NCBI GenBank assembly: GCA_000402295.1 | Contig: AQRW01000096.1 | Coordinates: 1-5,548 of the forward strand | Source: Candidatus Aerophobus profundus SCGC AAA252-L23 | GTDB taxonomy: Bacteria > Aerophobota > Aerophobia > Aerophobales > Aerophobaceae | Direction: 5' to 3' | Length of the DNA stretch: 5,548 nucleotides | Shown here: positions 1-5,472 of the stretch, piece by piece | Position numbering within the stretch: the first letter of the stretch is position 1 | How the letters are laid out: each line of letters starts with the position of its first letter | Notes under the pieces: model-generated | What the model was told of the DNA's origin: nothing | The model's database searches: none | The model's input: the letters and a program-made list of their open reading frames with translations, nothing else | Translations under genes and position numbers: made by a program

Positions 1-102
1 CGCATTCTATTGGGACGGGCTCTACCGCTTGTTCAGGGAGTTATTCAGGAGCTTACGGAGAAGGCTTCCTCCTTTATAGACAAAATATCCTGGAGAGAAT
101 AA
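1..102 (+). CDS. Possible 3' end of an unidentified gene entering from the left edge
   Basis: Frame 1 of the plus strand is open from the first base through 33 sense codons to a TAA at 100-102. It would encode a helical, partly amphipathic tail beginning RILLGRALPLVQ and ending FIDKISWRE. I do not recognise the family. It overlaps the 3' end of the minus-strand murJ gene: its last four codons lie antisense to codons for the conserved murJ segment, while the earlier part lies where murJ homology is lost. That arrangement would fit a foreign gene joined into murJ and borrowing a stop codon from it. An open frame of this length can also occur by chance, and no start or upstream part is visible, so this is a weak call. 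Confidence 0.3.
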   Translation, partial: RILLGRALPLVQGVIQELTEKASSFIDKISWRE

Positions 103-1226
103 AAGGCCCTGGTCATGATCATTACCCCGCCCATGGCAAAAAGACCAAAACAATAGTAAAAAAGAGCCTCGGCAGTCACTAATGTATCGGTGAAAAGAAA
201 AGCTCCATGTTCAAAAAGCAGAGAAATCAAGTCATTTCTCATCACCACCAGTCCTACTGAAGAAGGAATAAGAAGAAATAAAACCAGCCTTAAACCTAAG
301 GAGGTTGTTTTGCCCAGTTCTTCCTTATCTCCTCGGGCAGCCAGTGAAGAGAGCCTGGGAAAAATTGCTACAGACAAAGCTATGGGAAAAAGCCCCAAGG
401 GAAACTGAATTAGTCTCATAGCATAAAGAAGGGAAGATACGCCCCCCACCGGAAGAGTGGAGGCAAAAATTCTATTGATCAGAAGACTGGCCTGAAGGGT
501 GAGCCCACTGAGCACGGCCGGAAAGAAAAGTTTCCCAATTTTCCGGAGTCCCTCGTCGTTAACAGATATAAAGGGGTGATACCTAAATCCTTTTTTGATA
601 AGTGCCGGTAACTGAACCAAAAGTTGCCCAACCCCACCCAGGGTCACCCCCAAACCCAGAGCATAAATTCCCAATCTTTTGGTCAGAAAAAGGGCCGAAC
701 AAATGACCAGAATATTGAAAAATACGGGAGCAAGAGCCGGAGAGGAAAAATGACCTCGACAGTTAAGAACCGCCATAGCCAAAGCCCCCAGACTAATGAA
801 AAAAAGAAAGGGGAACATAAACCGAGTCAAATTTACGGTTAGTCCGAGCTGAGATACATTTTCCCGGAAACCGAAAGCTAGATAGGGAATATACTTAGGG
901 GCCAAGATAATCCCCAAAGCGACTGCTCCCAGAGAAAACACCATCAGAATATTTAATACATTGTTGGCCAGCTTCCAGGCTTCCTTTTCCCCTCGAAGAG
1001 AAAGCCACTCACTAAAGACAGGAATAAAAGCCACACTTAGAGCTCCCTCCGCCAGAAGAGACCGAAGAAGATTGGGAATGGAGAAAGCTATCCAGAAAGC
1101 ATCTGTAGCTGGAGAATACCCAAAAATATAAGCTATTACCTGCAGACGGACAAGTCCAAGAATACGGGAAAAAAATGTCCCCAACCCTACTATTCCAGCG
1201 GATTTGATCAGGGTCTCTTCCTTCAA
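45..1226 (-). CDS. murJ: MurJ/MviN-type lipid II flippase, C-terminally truncated
   Basis: MurJ is an inner-membrane MOP-superfamily flippase that moves the peptidoglycan precursor lipid II to the outer face of the membrane. The N-terminus is classic: FFSRILGLVR, then ATDAF, IPNLLR and AEGALSVAFIPVFSE. Counting from the TTG start, the charged residues expected in the central cavity are present: Arg21, Arg27, Asp42, Arg55 and Glu60, plus Arg271 in YAMRLIQFPLG. The usual Asp after the second Arg is Leu here. About ten hydrophobic helices can be seen. After the conserved TRAFYSLQD (ending at base 87) the family normally continues with a TPVK-type loop and about four more helices to roughly 500 residues. 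Here 13 unrelated residues follow and then a stop, giving 393 aa. No minus-strand frame over bases 1-86 restores the homology, so a simple frameshift does not explain it. A GTG at 1230-1232 would add two residues, but GGAGGTG (1230-1236) overlaps that codon and sits well for TTG at 1224-1226, which I prefer. The family is certain; whether the gene is functional is doubtful. Confidence 0.9.
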   Translation of the reverse strand: MKEETLIKSAGIVGLGTFFSRILGLVRLQVIAYIFGYSPATDAFWIAFSIPNLLRSLLAEGALSVAFIPVFSEWLSLRGEKEAWKLANNVLNILMVFSLGAVALGIILAPKYIPYLAFGFRENVSQLGLTVNLTRFMFPFLFFISLGALAMAVLNCRGHFSSPALAPVFFNILVICSALFLTKRLGIYALGLGVTLGGVGQLLVQLPALIKKGFRYHPFISVNDEGLRKIGKLFFPAVLSGLTLQASLLINRIFASTLPVGGVSSLLYAMRLIQFPLGLFPIALSVAIFPRLSSLAARGDKEELGKTTSLGLRLVLFLLIPSSVGLVVMRNDLISLLFEHGAFLFTDTLVTAEALFYYCFGLFAMGGVMIMTRAFYSLQDILSIKEEAFSVSS

Positions 1227-1269
1227 ACCCACCTCCCCTTTTTTAGAAAAACCGGTGAAACTTCTGCTC

Positions 1270-1297
1270 TTGTCAAATTCGTCAAATATGCTATGAT
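1270..1297 (+). promoter_or_regulatory. Predicted sigma-70-type promoter for rpsT-lepA
   Basis: TTGTCA at 1270-1275 (five of six matches to the -35 consensus) is followed by a 16-bp spacer and TATGAT at 1292-1297 (five of six to the -10 consensus). TG at 1289-1290 adds an extended -10 element (TGC before TATGAT). Transcription would start near 1303-1306, leaving a leader of about 90 bases before rpsT. GATAAT at 1295-1300 is an alternative -10 but gives a 19-bp spacer. This is sequence inference only. Confidence 0.6.
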
Positions 1298-1300
1298 AAT

Positions 1301-1322
1301 TTCTTGTATATGACTACAAGAA
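1301..1322. repeat. Perfect 8-bp inverted repeat at the predicted rpsT transcription start
   Basis: TTCTTGTA (1301-1308) and TACAAGAA (1315-1322) are exact reverse complements separated by six bases. The dyad begins three bases after the predicted -10 box, so it could be an operator for a dimeric regulator or a hairpin at the 5' end of the message. The right arm can also pair in another way: CAAGA (1317-1321) with TCTTG (1325-1329) around a 3-base loop. The two structures exclude each other. Confidence 0.5.
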
Positions 1323-1397
1323 TCTCTTGGTTTCCCGGCAGAAGGTTTATCATGCCTTTTCCGAAATCAAGTCTTCACTAAACCAAAGGAGGAGATA

Positions 1398-1658
1398 ATG
1401 CCCCTAATTAAGTCGGCTAAAAAGAGAATGCGTCAGGATGAAAAAAAAAGAATCCGCAATAAGGCTATTAGAAATGAAGCTCGGAACCAGGTAAAAAAAA
1501 TAAATAAACTCTTCCTGGCCGGAAATATCGAGGAGGCCAGAAAAATCCAACCTGAAACAGTCCGCCTTATTGATAAAACTGCCTCCAAGGGAGTCTGGCA
1601 TAAAAATAAAGCGGCCAGAATTAAATCCAGGATAGCCAAAAAACTCGTTTCAAAGTAA
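1398..1658 (+). CDS. rpsT: 30S ribosomal protein S20
   Basis: This 86-residue, highly basic protein has the normal S20 length. S20 is a three-helix protein that binds 16S rRNA early in 30S assembly. Visible hallmarks are the N-terminal KSAKKRMRQ with EKKRIRNKA, the central NKLFLAGNIEEARK segment, and the C-terminal block DKTASKGVWHKNKAARIKSR ending in AKKLVSK. The ATG has an excellent ribosome binding site, AAAGGAGGAG at 1385-1394, with five bases between GGAGG and the start. The gene lies divergent from murJ and 31 bases upstream of lepA, with which it probably shares the promoter at 1270-1297. In E. coli S20 controls its own translation; whether the leader hairpins here do something similar is unknown. 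Confidence 0.97.
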   Translation: MPLIKSAKKRMRQDEKKRIRNKAIRNEARNQVKKINKLFLAGNIEEARKIQPETVRLIDKTASKGVWHKNKAARIKSRIAKKLVSK

Positions 1659-1665
1659 GTTATCA

Positions 1666-1681
1666 AACCTTTGAACCTTTG
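1666..1681. repeat. Tandem 8-bp duplication in the rpsT-lepA spacer
   Basis: AACCTTTG occurs twice with no gap, at 1666-1673 and 1674-1681. It fills half of the 31-base spacer and ends eight bases before the lepA ATG, in the place where a ribosome binding site would normally be. It supplies no purine-rich Shine-Dalgarno sequence. It may be a chance or slippage duplication. Confidence 0.7.
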
Positions 1682-1689
1682 TCAAAAAT

Positions 1690-3486
1690 ATGCCAGGAAA
1701 AAATATTCGTAACTTTTCTATCGTTGCTCACATTGATCATGGTAAATCTACGCTGGCCGATCGACTCCTTGAATATACTCATACTCTCGCCCCTCGCCAG
1801 ATAAGAGAACAAACTCTCGATACTATGGATCTGGAAAGGGAAAGAGGGATAACTATTAAAGCCCATACCATTCGATTGATCTATTCCAGAGCTGATGGAC
1901 AAAAATATATTCTTAATTTGATTGATACCCCGGGACATGTGGACTTTAGTTATGAAGTCTCTCGCTCCCTGGCAGCCTGCGAGGGAACACTACTGCTTAT
2001 TGATGCCGTTCCGGGGGTAGAGGCTCAAACTATTGCTAACTTCTATTTAGCTAAGGAAAGAAATCTACGCATCATCCCCATAATCAACAAAATGGACCTT
2101 CCCTTAGCTAATCCTGAGAGAATTAAGGAACAATTGAAACAACTTCCCGGAATTAATCCCGAGGAGGCCATTCTGGTTAGTGCCCGGGATGGTAGGGGAA
2201 TAAAAGAAGTCCTGGAGGCCATTGTTAAAAAGATCCCCCCTCCTTCTTTCCGACCTGAGGCTCCCCTAAAAGCCCTTATTTTTGACTCGTTTTACGATGT
2301 GCACCGAGGAGTAGTAGGTTATATTCGTTTGATGGAGGGTTCAATTCATCCGGGAAAGCAAATCTTAGTATTTTCCAGTGGGAAAAAATTCAAAGTGGAA
2401 GAAGTGGGGGTACTCCGTCTCAAAAAAATCCCCCGGGAGAAACTCGTCTCCGGAGAGGTTGGTTATTTCATGGCCAATGTTAAGGAGATTTCGGACCTTC
2501 GGGTGGGTGATACTATCACCGATGCAGCCGATCCAACGACTCATCCCTGCTCCGGTTATCAACAACCTCAGCCCATGGTCCTCTGTGGTTTTTATCCGAC
2601 TGACGGAGAAAGTTTTGAAAACCTACGACAATCTCTGAATAAACTTAGTCTTAATGATCCGGCTTTTATCTTTCATCCCGAATCCTCTCCTCTTCTTGGA
2701 TTGGGTTTTCGCTGTGGATTTCTGGGTCTCCTCCACAAGGAGATTATTCAGGAAAGACTGGAGAGAGAATTTAATCTTGGGTTGATAGCCACTGCTCCCC
2801 ATGTTCTCTACCACTTGATCAAACAAAATGGCCAGCTTCTAAAAGTAGATAACCCGGCTAAGTTTCCTACCACAGAAAAAATCAAAGAGATAAAGGAACC
2901 TTACATTAAAGCCAGCATAATAACTCCCCAGAATTATTTAGGAGCTATTTTTGAACTCCTGGAGAAGAGAAGAGGTAAATATCTGGAGATGAAATGGCTT
3001 GATTCCTCGCGGGTAATTCTTCTTTATAAGATTCCCTTAGGTGAAGTTGCCCTGAAATTCTACGATGAGCTAAAATCAGTTAGCCAGGGTTATGCTTCTT
3101 TTGATTACCAACACATTGGTTATGAGCCCGGAGACCTGGTCAAAGTAGACATTCTCGTTCATGGGCAGGTATTGGATGCCCTCTCCTTTATCACCCATAA
3201 AGAGAAGGCCTATCCCCAGGCTAAGGTATTGGTCCAACGATTGAAAAAAACCATTCCCCACCATCTTTTTCCGGTGTCACTCCAAGCAGCGATCGGCAAG
3301 AATATAATTGCCCGGGAAACTATCTCTGCTCTCAGGAAAGATGTAACTGCCCCCCTGTATGGAGGAGATATTACTCGCAAGAGAAAGCTTCTGGAACAAC
3401 AAAAGAGAGGGAAAAAAAGGATGAAAAAATTTGGTCAGATAAACATTCCCCAATCAGCCTTTTTGGCTGTTCTGGAGAGTCAATAA
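1690..3486 (+). CDS. lepA: Elongation factor 4 (LepA), ribosome-associated translational GTPase
   Basis: EF4 is a GTPase related to EF-G that acts on the ribosome and is linked to back-translocation and 30S biogenesis. The GTP-binding motifs are intact: G1 AHIDHGKST (residues 13-21), switch I with RERGITIKAHT (about 50-60), G3 DTPGH (79-83, with the catalytic His), G4 NKMD (133-136) and G5 SARDG (164-168). EF-G-like domains II, III and V follow. The end is the LepA-specific C-terminal domain, recognisable from ALRKDVTAPLYGGDITRKRK and IPQSAFLAVL. At 598 aa the length is normal. The ATG at 1690 is the only usual start after the in-frame stop at 1672-1674, and IRNFSIVAHIDHGKS follows at the expected distance. 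No Shine-Dalgarno sequence is visible; the region before it is an AACCTTTG duplication followed by an A-rich run. Initiation may depend on an unstructured leader or on termination at rpsT 31 bases upstream. The 3' end faces the SH3 gene with 14 bases between stops. Confidence 0.98.
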   Translation: MPGKNIRNFSIVAHIDHGKSTLADRLLEYTHTLAPRQIREQTLDTMDLERERGITIKAHTIRLIYSRADGQKYILNLIDTPGHVDFSYEVSRSLAACEGTLLLIDAVPGVEAQTIANFYLAKERNLRIIPIINKMDLPLANPERIKEQLKQLPGINPEEAILVSARDGRGIKEVLEAIVKKIPPPSFRPEAPLKALIFDSFYDVHRGVVGYIRLMEGSIHPGKQILVFSSGKKFKVEEVGVLRLKKIPREKLVSGEVGYFMANVKEISDLRVGDTITDAADPTTHPCSGYQQPQPMVLCGFYPTDGESFENLRQSLNKLSLNDPAFIFHPESSPLLGLGFRCGFLGLLHKEIIQERLEREFNLGLIATAPHVLYHLIKQNGQLLKVDNPAKFPTTEKIKEIKEPYIKASIITPQNYLGAIFELLEKRRGKYLEMKWLDSSRVILLYKIPLGEVALKFYDELKSVSQGYASFDYQHIGYEPGDLVKVDILVHGQVLDALSFITHKEKAYPQAKVLVQRLKKTIPHHLFPVSLQAAIGKNIIARETISALRKDVTAPLYGGDITRKRKLLEQQKRGKKRMKKFGQINIPQSAFLAVLESQ

Positions 3487-3500
3487 ACTTCCCTTTCTCC

Positions 3501-4385
3501 CTACCATTTCTCTTCTTGCCCATTGACCAAAGTAAACAGCCCGGGTAGCTCAACTTCTTGCGCCCCCCAGAGATAATACTCGGCTGGCGGAGCTCCCGCC
3601 GACAATACCAAATCGGGAGAGTAAGCCAGAATCAAAATCCTGGTCTTTTCACTGAGGACCACTTCTGAAAAATCAGGTCTTCCTACCAGGAAAATCTCAA
3701 CTGTTTTTTTGGGTTCAATTGATTGGGAGTCAATCTCTTGATTCCAGGTAATGATGTGTCGGACGGGTAAATCAATACTTTCCTGGAAAATTAAGCTTTT
3801 GAAGTTGAGGGAGACTTTTCCGGAAGCTAATTGTTCATCTAATCGTTCAATAAGGGGCATTCCCTCTACCGTAATACTGACGCTTAAAAGATTTTCCGTC
3901 TCCCCTTCAACTACTCCCAAACTTACATCTTTTATCCTGAGAGGTAAGGGATTGATGATTCGCACCTGGTTTAGAGGAACAAATTGGTTACGCTTTAATA
4001 TAACTTTCCCCGGCGAGACATCTTTGAACAAATTGACCCAGGTTGGTTGAACTTTATCGAGGGAAAAGTAGGAAAGATTAATTTTTTTCCAGGAGGCTAC
4101 TAATTTTCCATAAATCCAGCCCCGCTCATCACCGAATTCAATAAAGTACCAGTTATCCTGGCTCCCGACAATCTTCACCGGATAACCTTTGGTTAACTGA
4201 GTAATCACTTGATATTTAGTGCTCGGTCCCAGTCGAACATTAACCACTGAGCCTTTAACATAAACTGTTTGGGCTAACGCACTTAAGCTTAAAAACAGAA
4301 AAAAAATACCAGCCAACAGCCAAGACTTAGCGACTGCTCCGGACCAACTTCCCCGCCTAAAAAACAAGAAGTATAACCAGCTCAC
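3501..4385 (-). CDS. Secreted bacterial SH3 (SH3b) domain protein
   Basis: The predicted product is 294 aa. Residues 18-38 form a signal peptide: a Lys before a hydrophobic core and an Ala-x-Ala end (LSALA), with likely cleavage before Gln39. The N-region of about 20 residues is long. Residues about 42-98 are a clear SH3b domain: VNVRLGPSTKYQVITQLTKG, then DNWYFIEFGDERGWIYGKLV. Such domains often bind cell-wall or other envelope ligands. The remaining 200 residues are beta-rich by eye and not recognised. No peptidase, amidase or NlpC/P60 motif is seen. The frame opens further up with GTG at 4406, but AGGAGG at 4392-4397 lies inside that stretch and is six bases from the GTG at 4383-4385, so I take that as the start. 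It is the last gene of a minus-strand cluster and follows the small membrane protein gene by 98 bases. No intrinsic terminator is visible in the 14-base gap before the lepA end. Confidence 0.8.
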   Translation of the reverse strand: MSWLYFLFFRRGSWSGAVAKSWLLAGIFFLFLSLSALAQTVYVKGSVVNVRLGPSTKYQVITQLTKGYPVKIVGSQDNWYFIEFGDERGWIYGKLVASWKKINLSYFSLDKVQPTWVNLFKDVSPGKVILKRNQFVPLNQVRIINPLPLRIKDVSLGVVEGETENLLSVSITVEGMPLIERLDEQLASGKVSLNFKSLIFQESIDLPVRHIITWNQEIDSQSIEPKKTVEIFLVGRPDFSEVVLSEKTRILILAYSPDLVLSAGAPPAEYYLWGAQEVELPGLFTLVNGQEEKW

Positions 4386-4483
4386 CGGGAACCTCCTATT
4401 TCTCACTATTTTTCTACCGGGAAGGGAACCCCCAAGAGAAAACTCCGTCCCACTTCTCTCAGCTTAAAGGTTTGACTTATTTA
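4386..4483 (-). promoter_or_regulatory. Spacer and ribosome binding site before the SH3b gene
   Basis: The only sizeable gap in the minus-strand cluster. AGGAGG at 4392-4397 is a consensus ribosome binding site and decides the downstream start. ACCGGGAA is repeated directly on the plus strand at 4384-4391 and 4416-4423, so the minus strand reads TTCCCGGT both at the SH3b start codon and 32 bases before it. On the minus strand AGAGAA and TTCTCT can pair across about 13 bases around 4432-4460. I see no convincing promoter or terminator. Confidence 0.45.
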
Positions 4484-4888
4484 CTACAAGGTTCTCACCA
4501 CCAGGGTAACCACAAAAAGACCCCAGCCCAGGAGCAATATCCCTAAAACGATTTTCCGAGCCAGGGAAAAAAACTCCAATATAACGTAAAGAGCTGTCAG
4601 GCTGGTTAAAAAAGTAATGGCCTCAGCATATATTCCGGCTAACTCCGGTTTTTCTTTAAGTAAGGTTTGCTCAAGTAGAGAGGTAATAAGACCACGGATC
4701 CCGGCATAAAGGGAGGGGAGAAAATTAAGAGCCTGATCAAAGATATGATAAGTAGCAGTCTTTTTCTCCCCCTGGGGCTGAGATGATGAGGGTACCAATT
4801 CCTGGGATAAGACAGGTAAGCTAACACTTAAAATTCCTGTTATTAAGAGGCTTAAACCAAATAAAGCCAGTATCTTTCTTTTTTCCAC
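4484..4888 (-). CDS. Small membrane protein of unknown function
   Basis: I do not recognise this gene. From the GTG at 4886-4888 the product is 134 aa: a basic start (MEKRK), a hydrophobic segment at about 6-28 ending LPVLSQ (signal peptide or first membrane helix), a Ser/Pro/Gln-rich linker (31-42), an amphipathic region with LNFLPSLYAGIRGL (about 48-85), and two hydrophobic segments at about 88-107 and 112-132, split by the basic pair ArgLys at 111-112. The protein ends within four residues of the last helix. The frame extends to a GTG at 4915 (143 aa), but that codon has no ribosome binding site. GAGG at 4895-4898, overlapping the stop of the preceding gene, is six bases from the 4888 GTG. 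With that start the genes are ten bases apart, so translational coupling is likely. The upstream alternative would overlap the preceding gene by 17 bases. Confidence 0.65.
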   Translation of the reverse strand: MEKRKILALFGLSLLITGILSVSLPVLSQELVPSSSQPQGEKKTATYHIFDQALNFLPSLYAGIRGLITSLLEQTLLKEKPELAGIYAEAITFLTSLTALYVILEFFSLARKIVLGILLLGWGLFVVTLVVRTL

Positions 4889-4898
4889 CTTTTTCCTC

Positions 4899-5192
4899 TT
4901 ATTTCTTTTTAGCACAGGATTGCGGGCTTTTCTGTATTTTTCTTTCTCGTTTTTTTCTATAATCGTATTGGCTAACCAACCCTATGTCCATAAGTAAATG
5001 AAGAAATGCTTGCAATTCTGCTTGCTCCCCTAATAGTTCTCCTATCTGGTGAATATATTCCATATTGTGTCTAACATATCTATACTTATAACCCAGCATC
5101 CTTACTTCTCGGTCCATCAAACTATGGACCAAAGGATCAGAATATCCTAATAAAACTTTACTTGCCCTCAGATGTTCCCTTTTGCTGGCCAC
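4899..5192 (-). CDS. Unknown 97-aa protein with conserved-looking His/Asp residues
   Basis: Function unknown. The product is soluble and mostly helical by eye. The core, residues 17-70, has regularly placed His and Asp: DPLVHSLMD (Asp19, His23, Asp27), YKYRYVRHN (Arg38, Arg41, His42), His48, then LLGEQAEL and FLHLLMDIG (His65, Asp69). This spacing could form a metal site or a buried polar core, but it is not a canonical HD-domain or nuclease motif. The tail (79-97) is very basic, with KKRERK and a final KKK, suggesting nucleic-acid or membrane-surface contact. The GTG at 5190-5192 overlaps the preceding gene by 35 bases and has only a weak GGGGA upstream. A later start, such as the Met at residue 26 or 32, would remove the overlap but cut into the His/Asp region, so I keep the GTG. 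The stop overlaps the ribosome binding site of the next gene. Confidence 0.6.
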   Translation of the reverse strand: MASKREHLRASKVLLGYSDPLVHSLMDREVRMLGYKYRYVRHNMEYIHQIGELLGEQAELQAFLHLLMDIGLVSQYDYRKKRERKIQKSPQSCAKKK

Positions 5193-5472
5193 TTACCGGT
5201 CCCCGCTTCTTATACATATTGGCGATGTCATCAATCATCAGGTACGGAAGCTCTTTTTGTTTCTCAAACATATCCTTGGTAAAATTAATCCAATCCCGCC
5301 ACATAGCCCTTTTCTCCTCATCGGCAATGACTTCTGTTCCCTTGGCAACAGCAGCCCCTTCCAGCAATGTAGAAGGCTTATTGCTCTTTATGAAGTCTGA
5401 GATTGCTCTTAAGGTATCCATGGCCGCGAAACGTAGCTCAGCAGATTCCCGAACTTGTTCACGAACATCCAT
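5158..5472 (-). CDS. Unknown 104-aa soluble protein, first gene of the minus-strand cluster
   Basis: Not recognised. The product is charged and helix-rich with no signal peptide or membrane segment. Residues 3-30 look like one or two helices (VREQVRESAELR, then DTLRAISDFIKS). A Gly/Ala-rich turn follows (LLEGAAVAKG, 37-46), then a second helical stretch rich in Trp, Lys and Asp (EEKRAMWRDWINFTKDMF, 52-69), the segment ELPYLMIDDIANMYKKR (74-90), and a flexible polar tail (91-104). The ATG start is strongly supported: AAGGAGGG at 5477-5484 with five bases between GGAGG and the ATG. Its 3' end overlaps the next gene by 35 bases, suggesting joint expression. It may resemble small accessory proteins of phage or plasmid origin in size and character, but I cannot name a family. 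Confidence 0.65.
   Translation of the reverse strand: MDVREQVRESAELRFAAMDTLRAISDFIKSNKPSTLLEGAAVAKGTEVIADEEKRAMWRDWINFTKDMFEKQKELPYLMIDDIANMYKKRGPVSGQQKGTSEGK

Larger units (their letters stand above)
1227..1397. other. Divergent murJ / rpsT intergenic region
   Basis: This spacer separates the minus-strand murJ from the plus-strand rpsT and should hold control elements for both. The plus-strand promoter and inverted repeat are listed separately. For murJ, the minus strand has two TTGAC-type hexamers (TTGACG at 1285-1280 and TTGACA at 1276-1271), but neither has a believable -10 box at the right distance, so I call no murJ promoter. A 7-bp direct repeat, GTCAAAT, occurs at 1272-1278 and 1281-1287, overlapping the rpsT -35 box and its spacer. 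Bases 1323-1384 form the rest of the rpsT leader and contain no obvious small ORF. Confidence 0.6.

Noticed and set aside
190..842. Plus-strand open frames of 72 codons inside murJ.
   Set aside because: They are antisense to well-conserved murJ sequence, have low-complexity Lys/Ser-rich products and no ribosome binding sites.
1251..1285. TTGACG and TTGACA on the minus strand as -35 boxes for murJ.
   Set aside because: The hexamers 16-18 bases further on (such as AGTTTC and GGTTTT) are poor -10 boxes.
1404..1938. Minus-strand open frames across rpsT and the start of lepA.
   Set aside because: They are shadows of two highly conserved plus-strand genes and show no protein-like features of their own.
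3751..4050. 99-codon plus-strand frame opposite the SH3b gene.
   Set aside because: Antisense to a gene with a clear signal peptide and SH3 domain; no ribosome binding site and no recognisable motif.
4432..4460. AGAGAA/TTCTCT pairing as an intrinsic terminator between the membrane-protein gene and the SH3b gene.
   Set aside because: The stem is only six A/G-T/C pairs with a long loop and has no following T-run.
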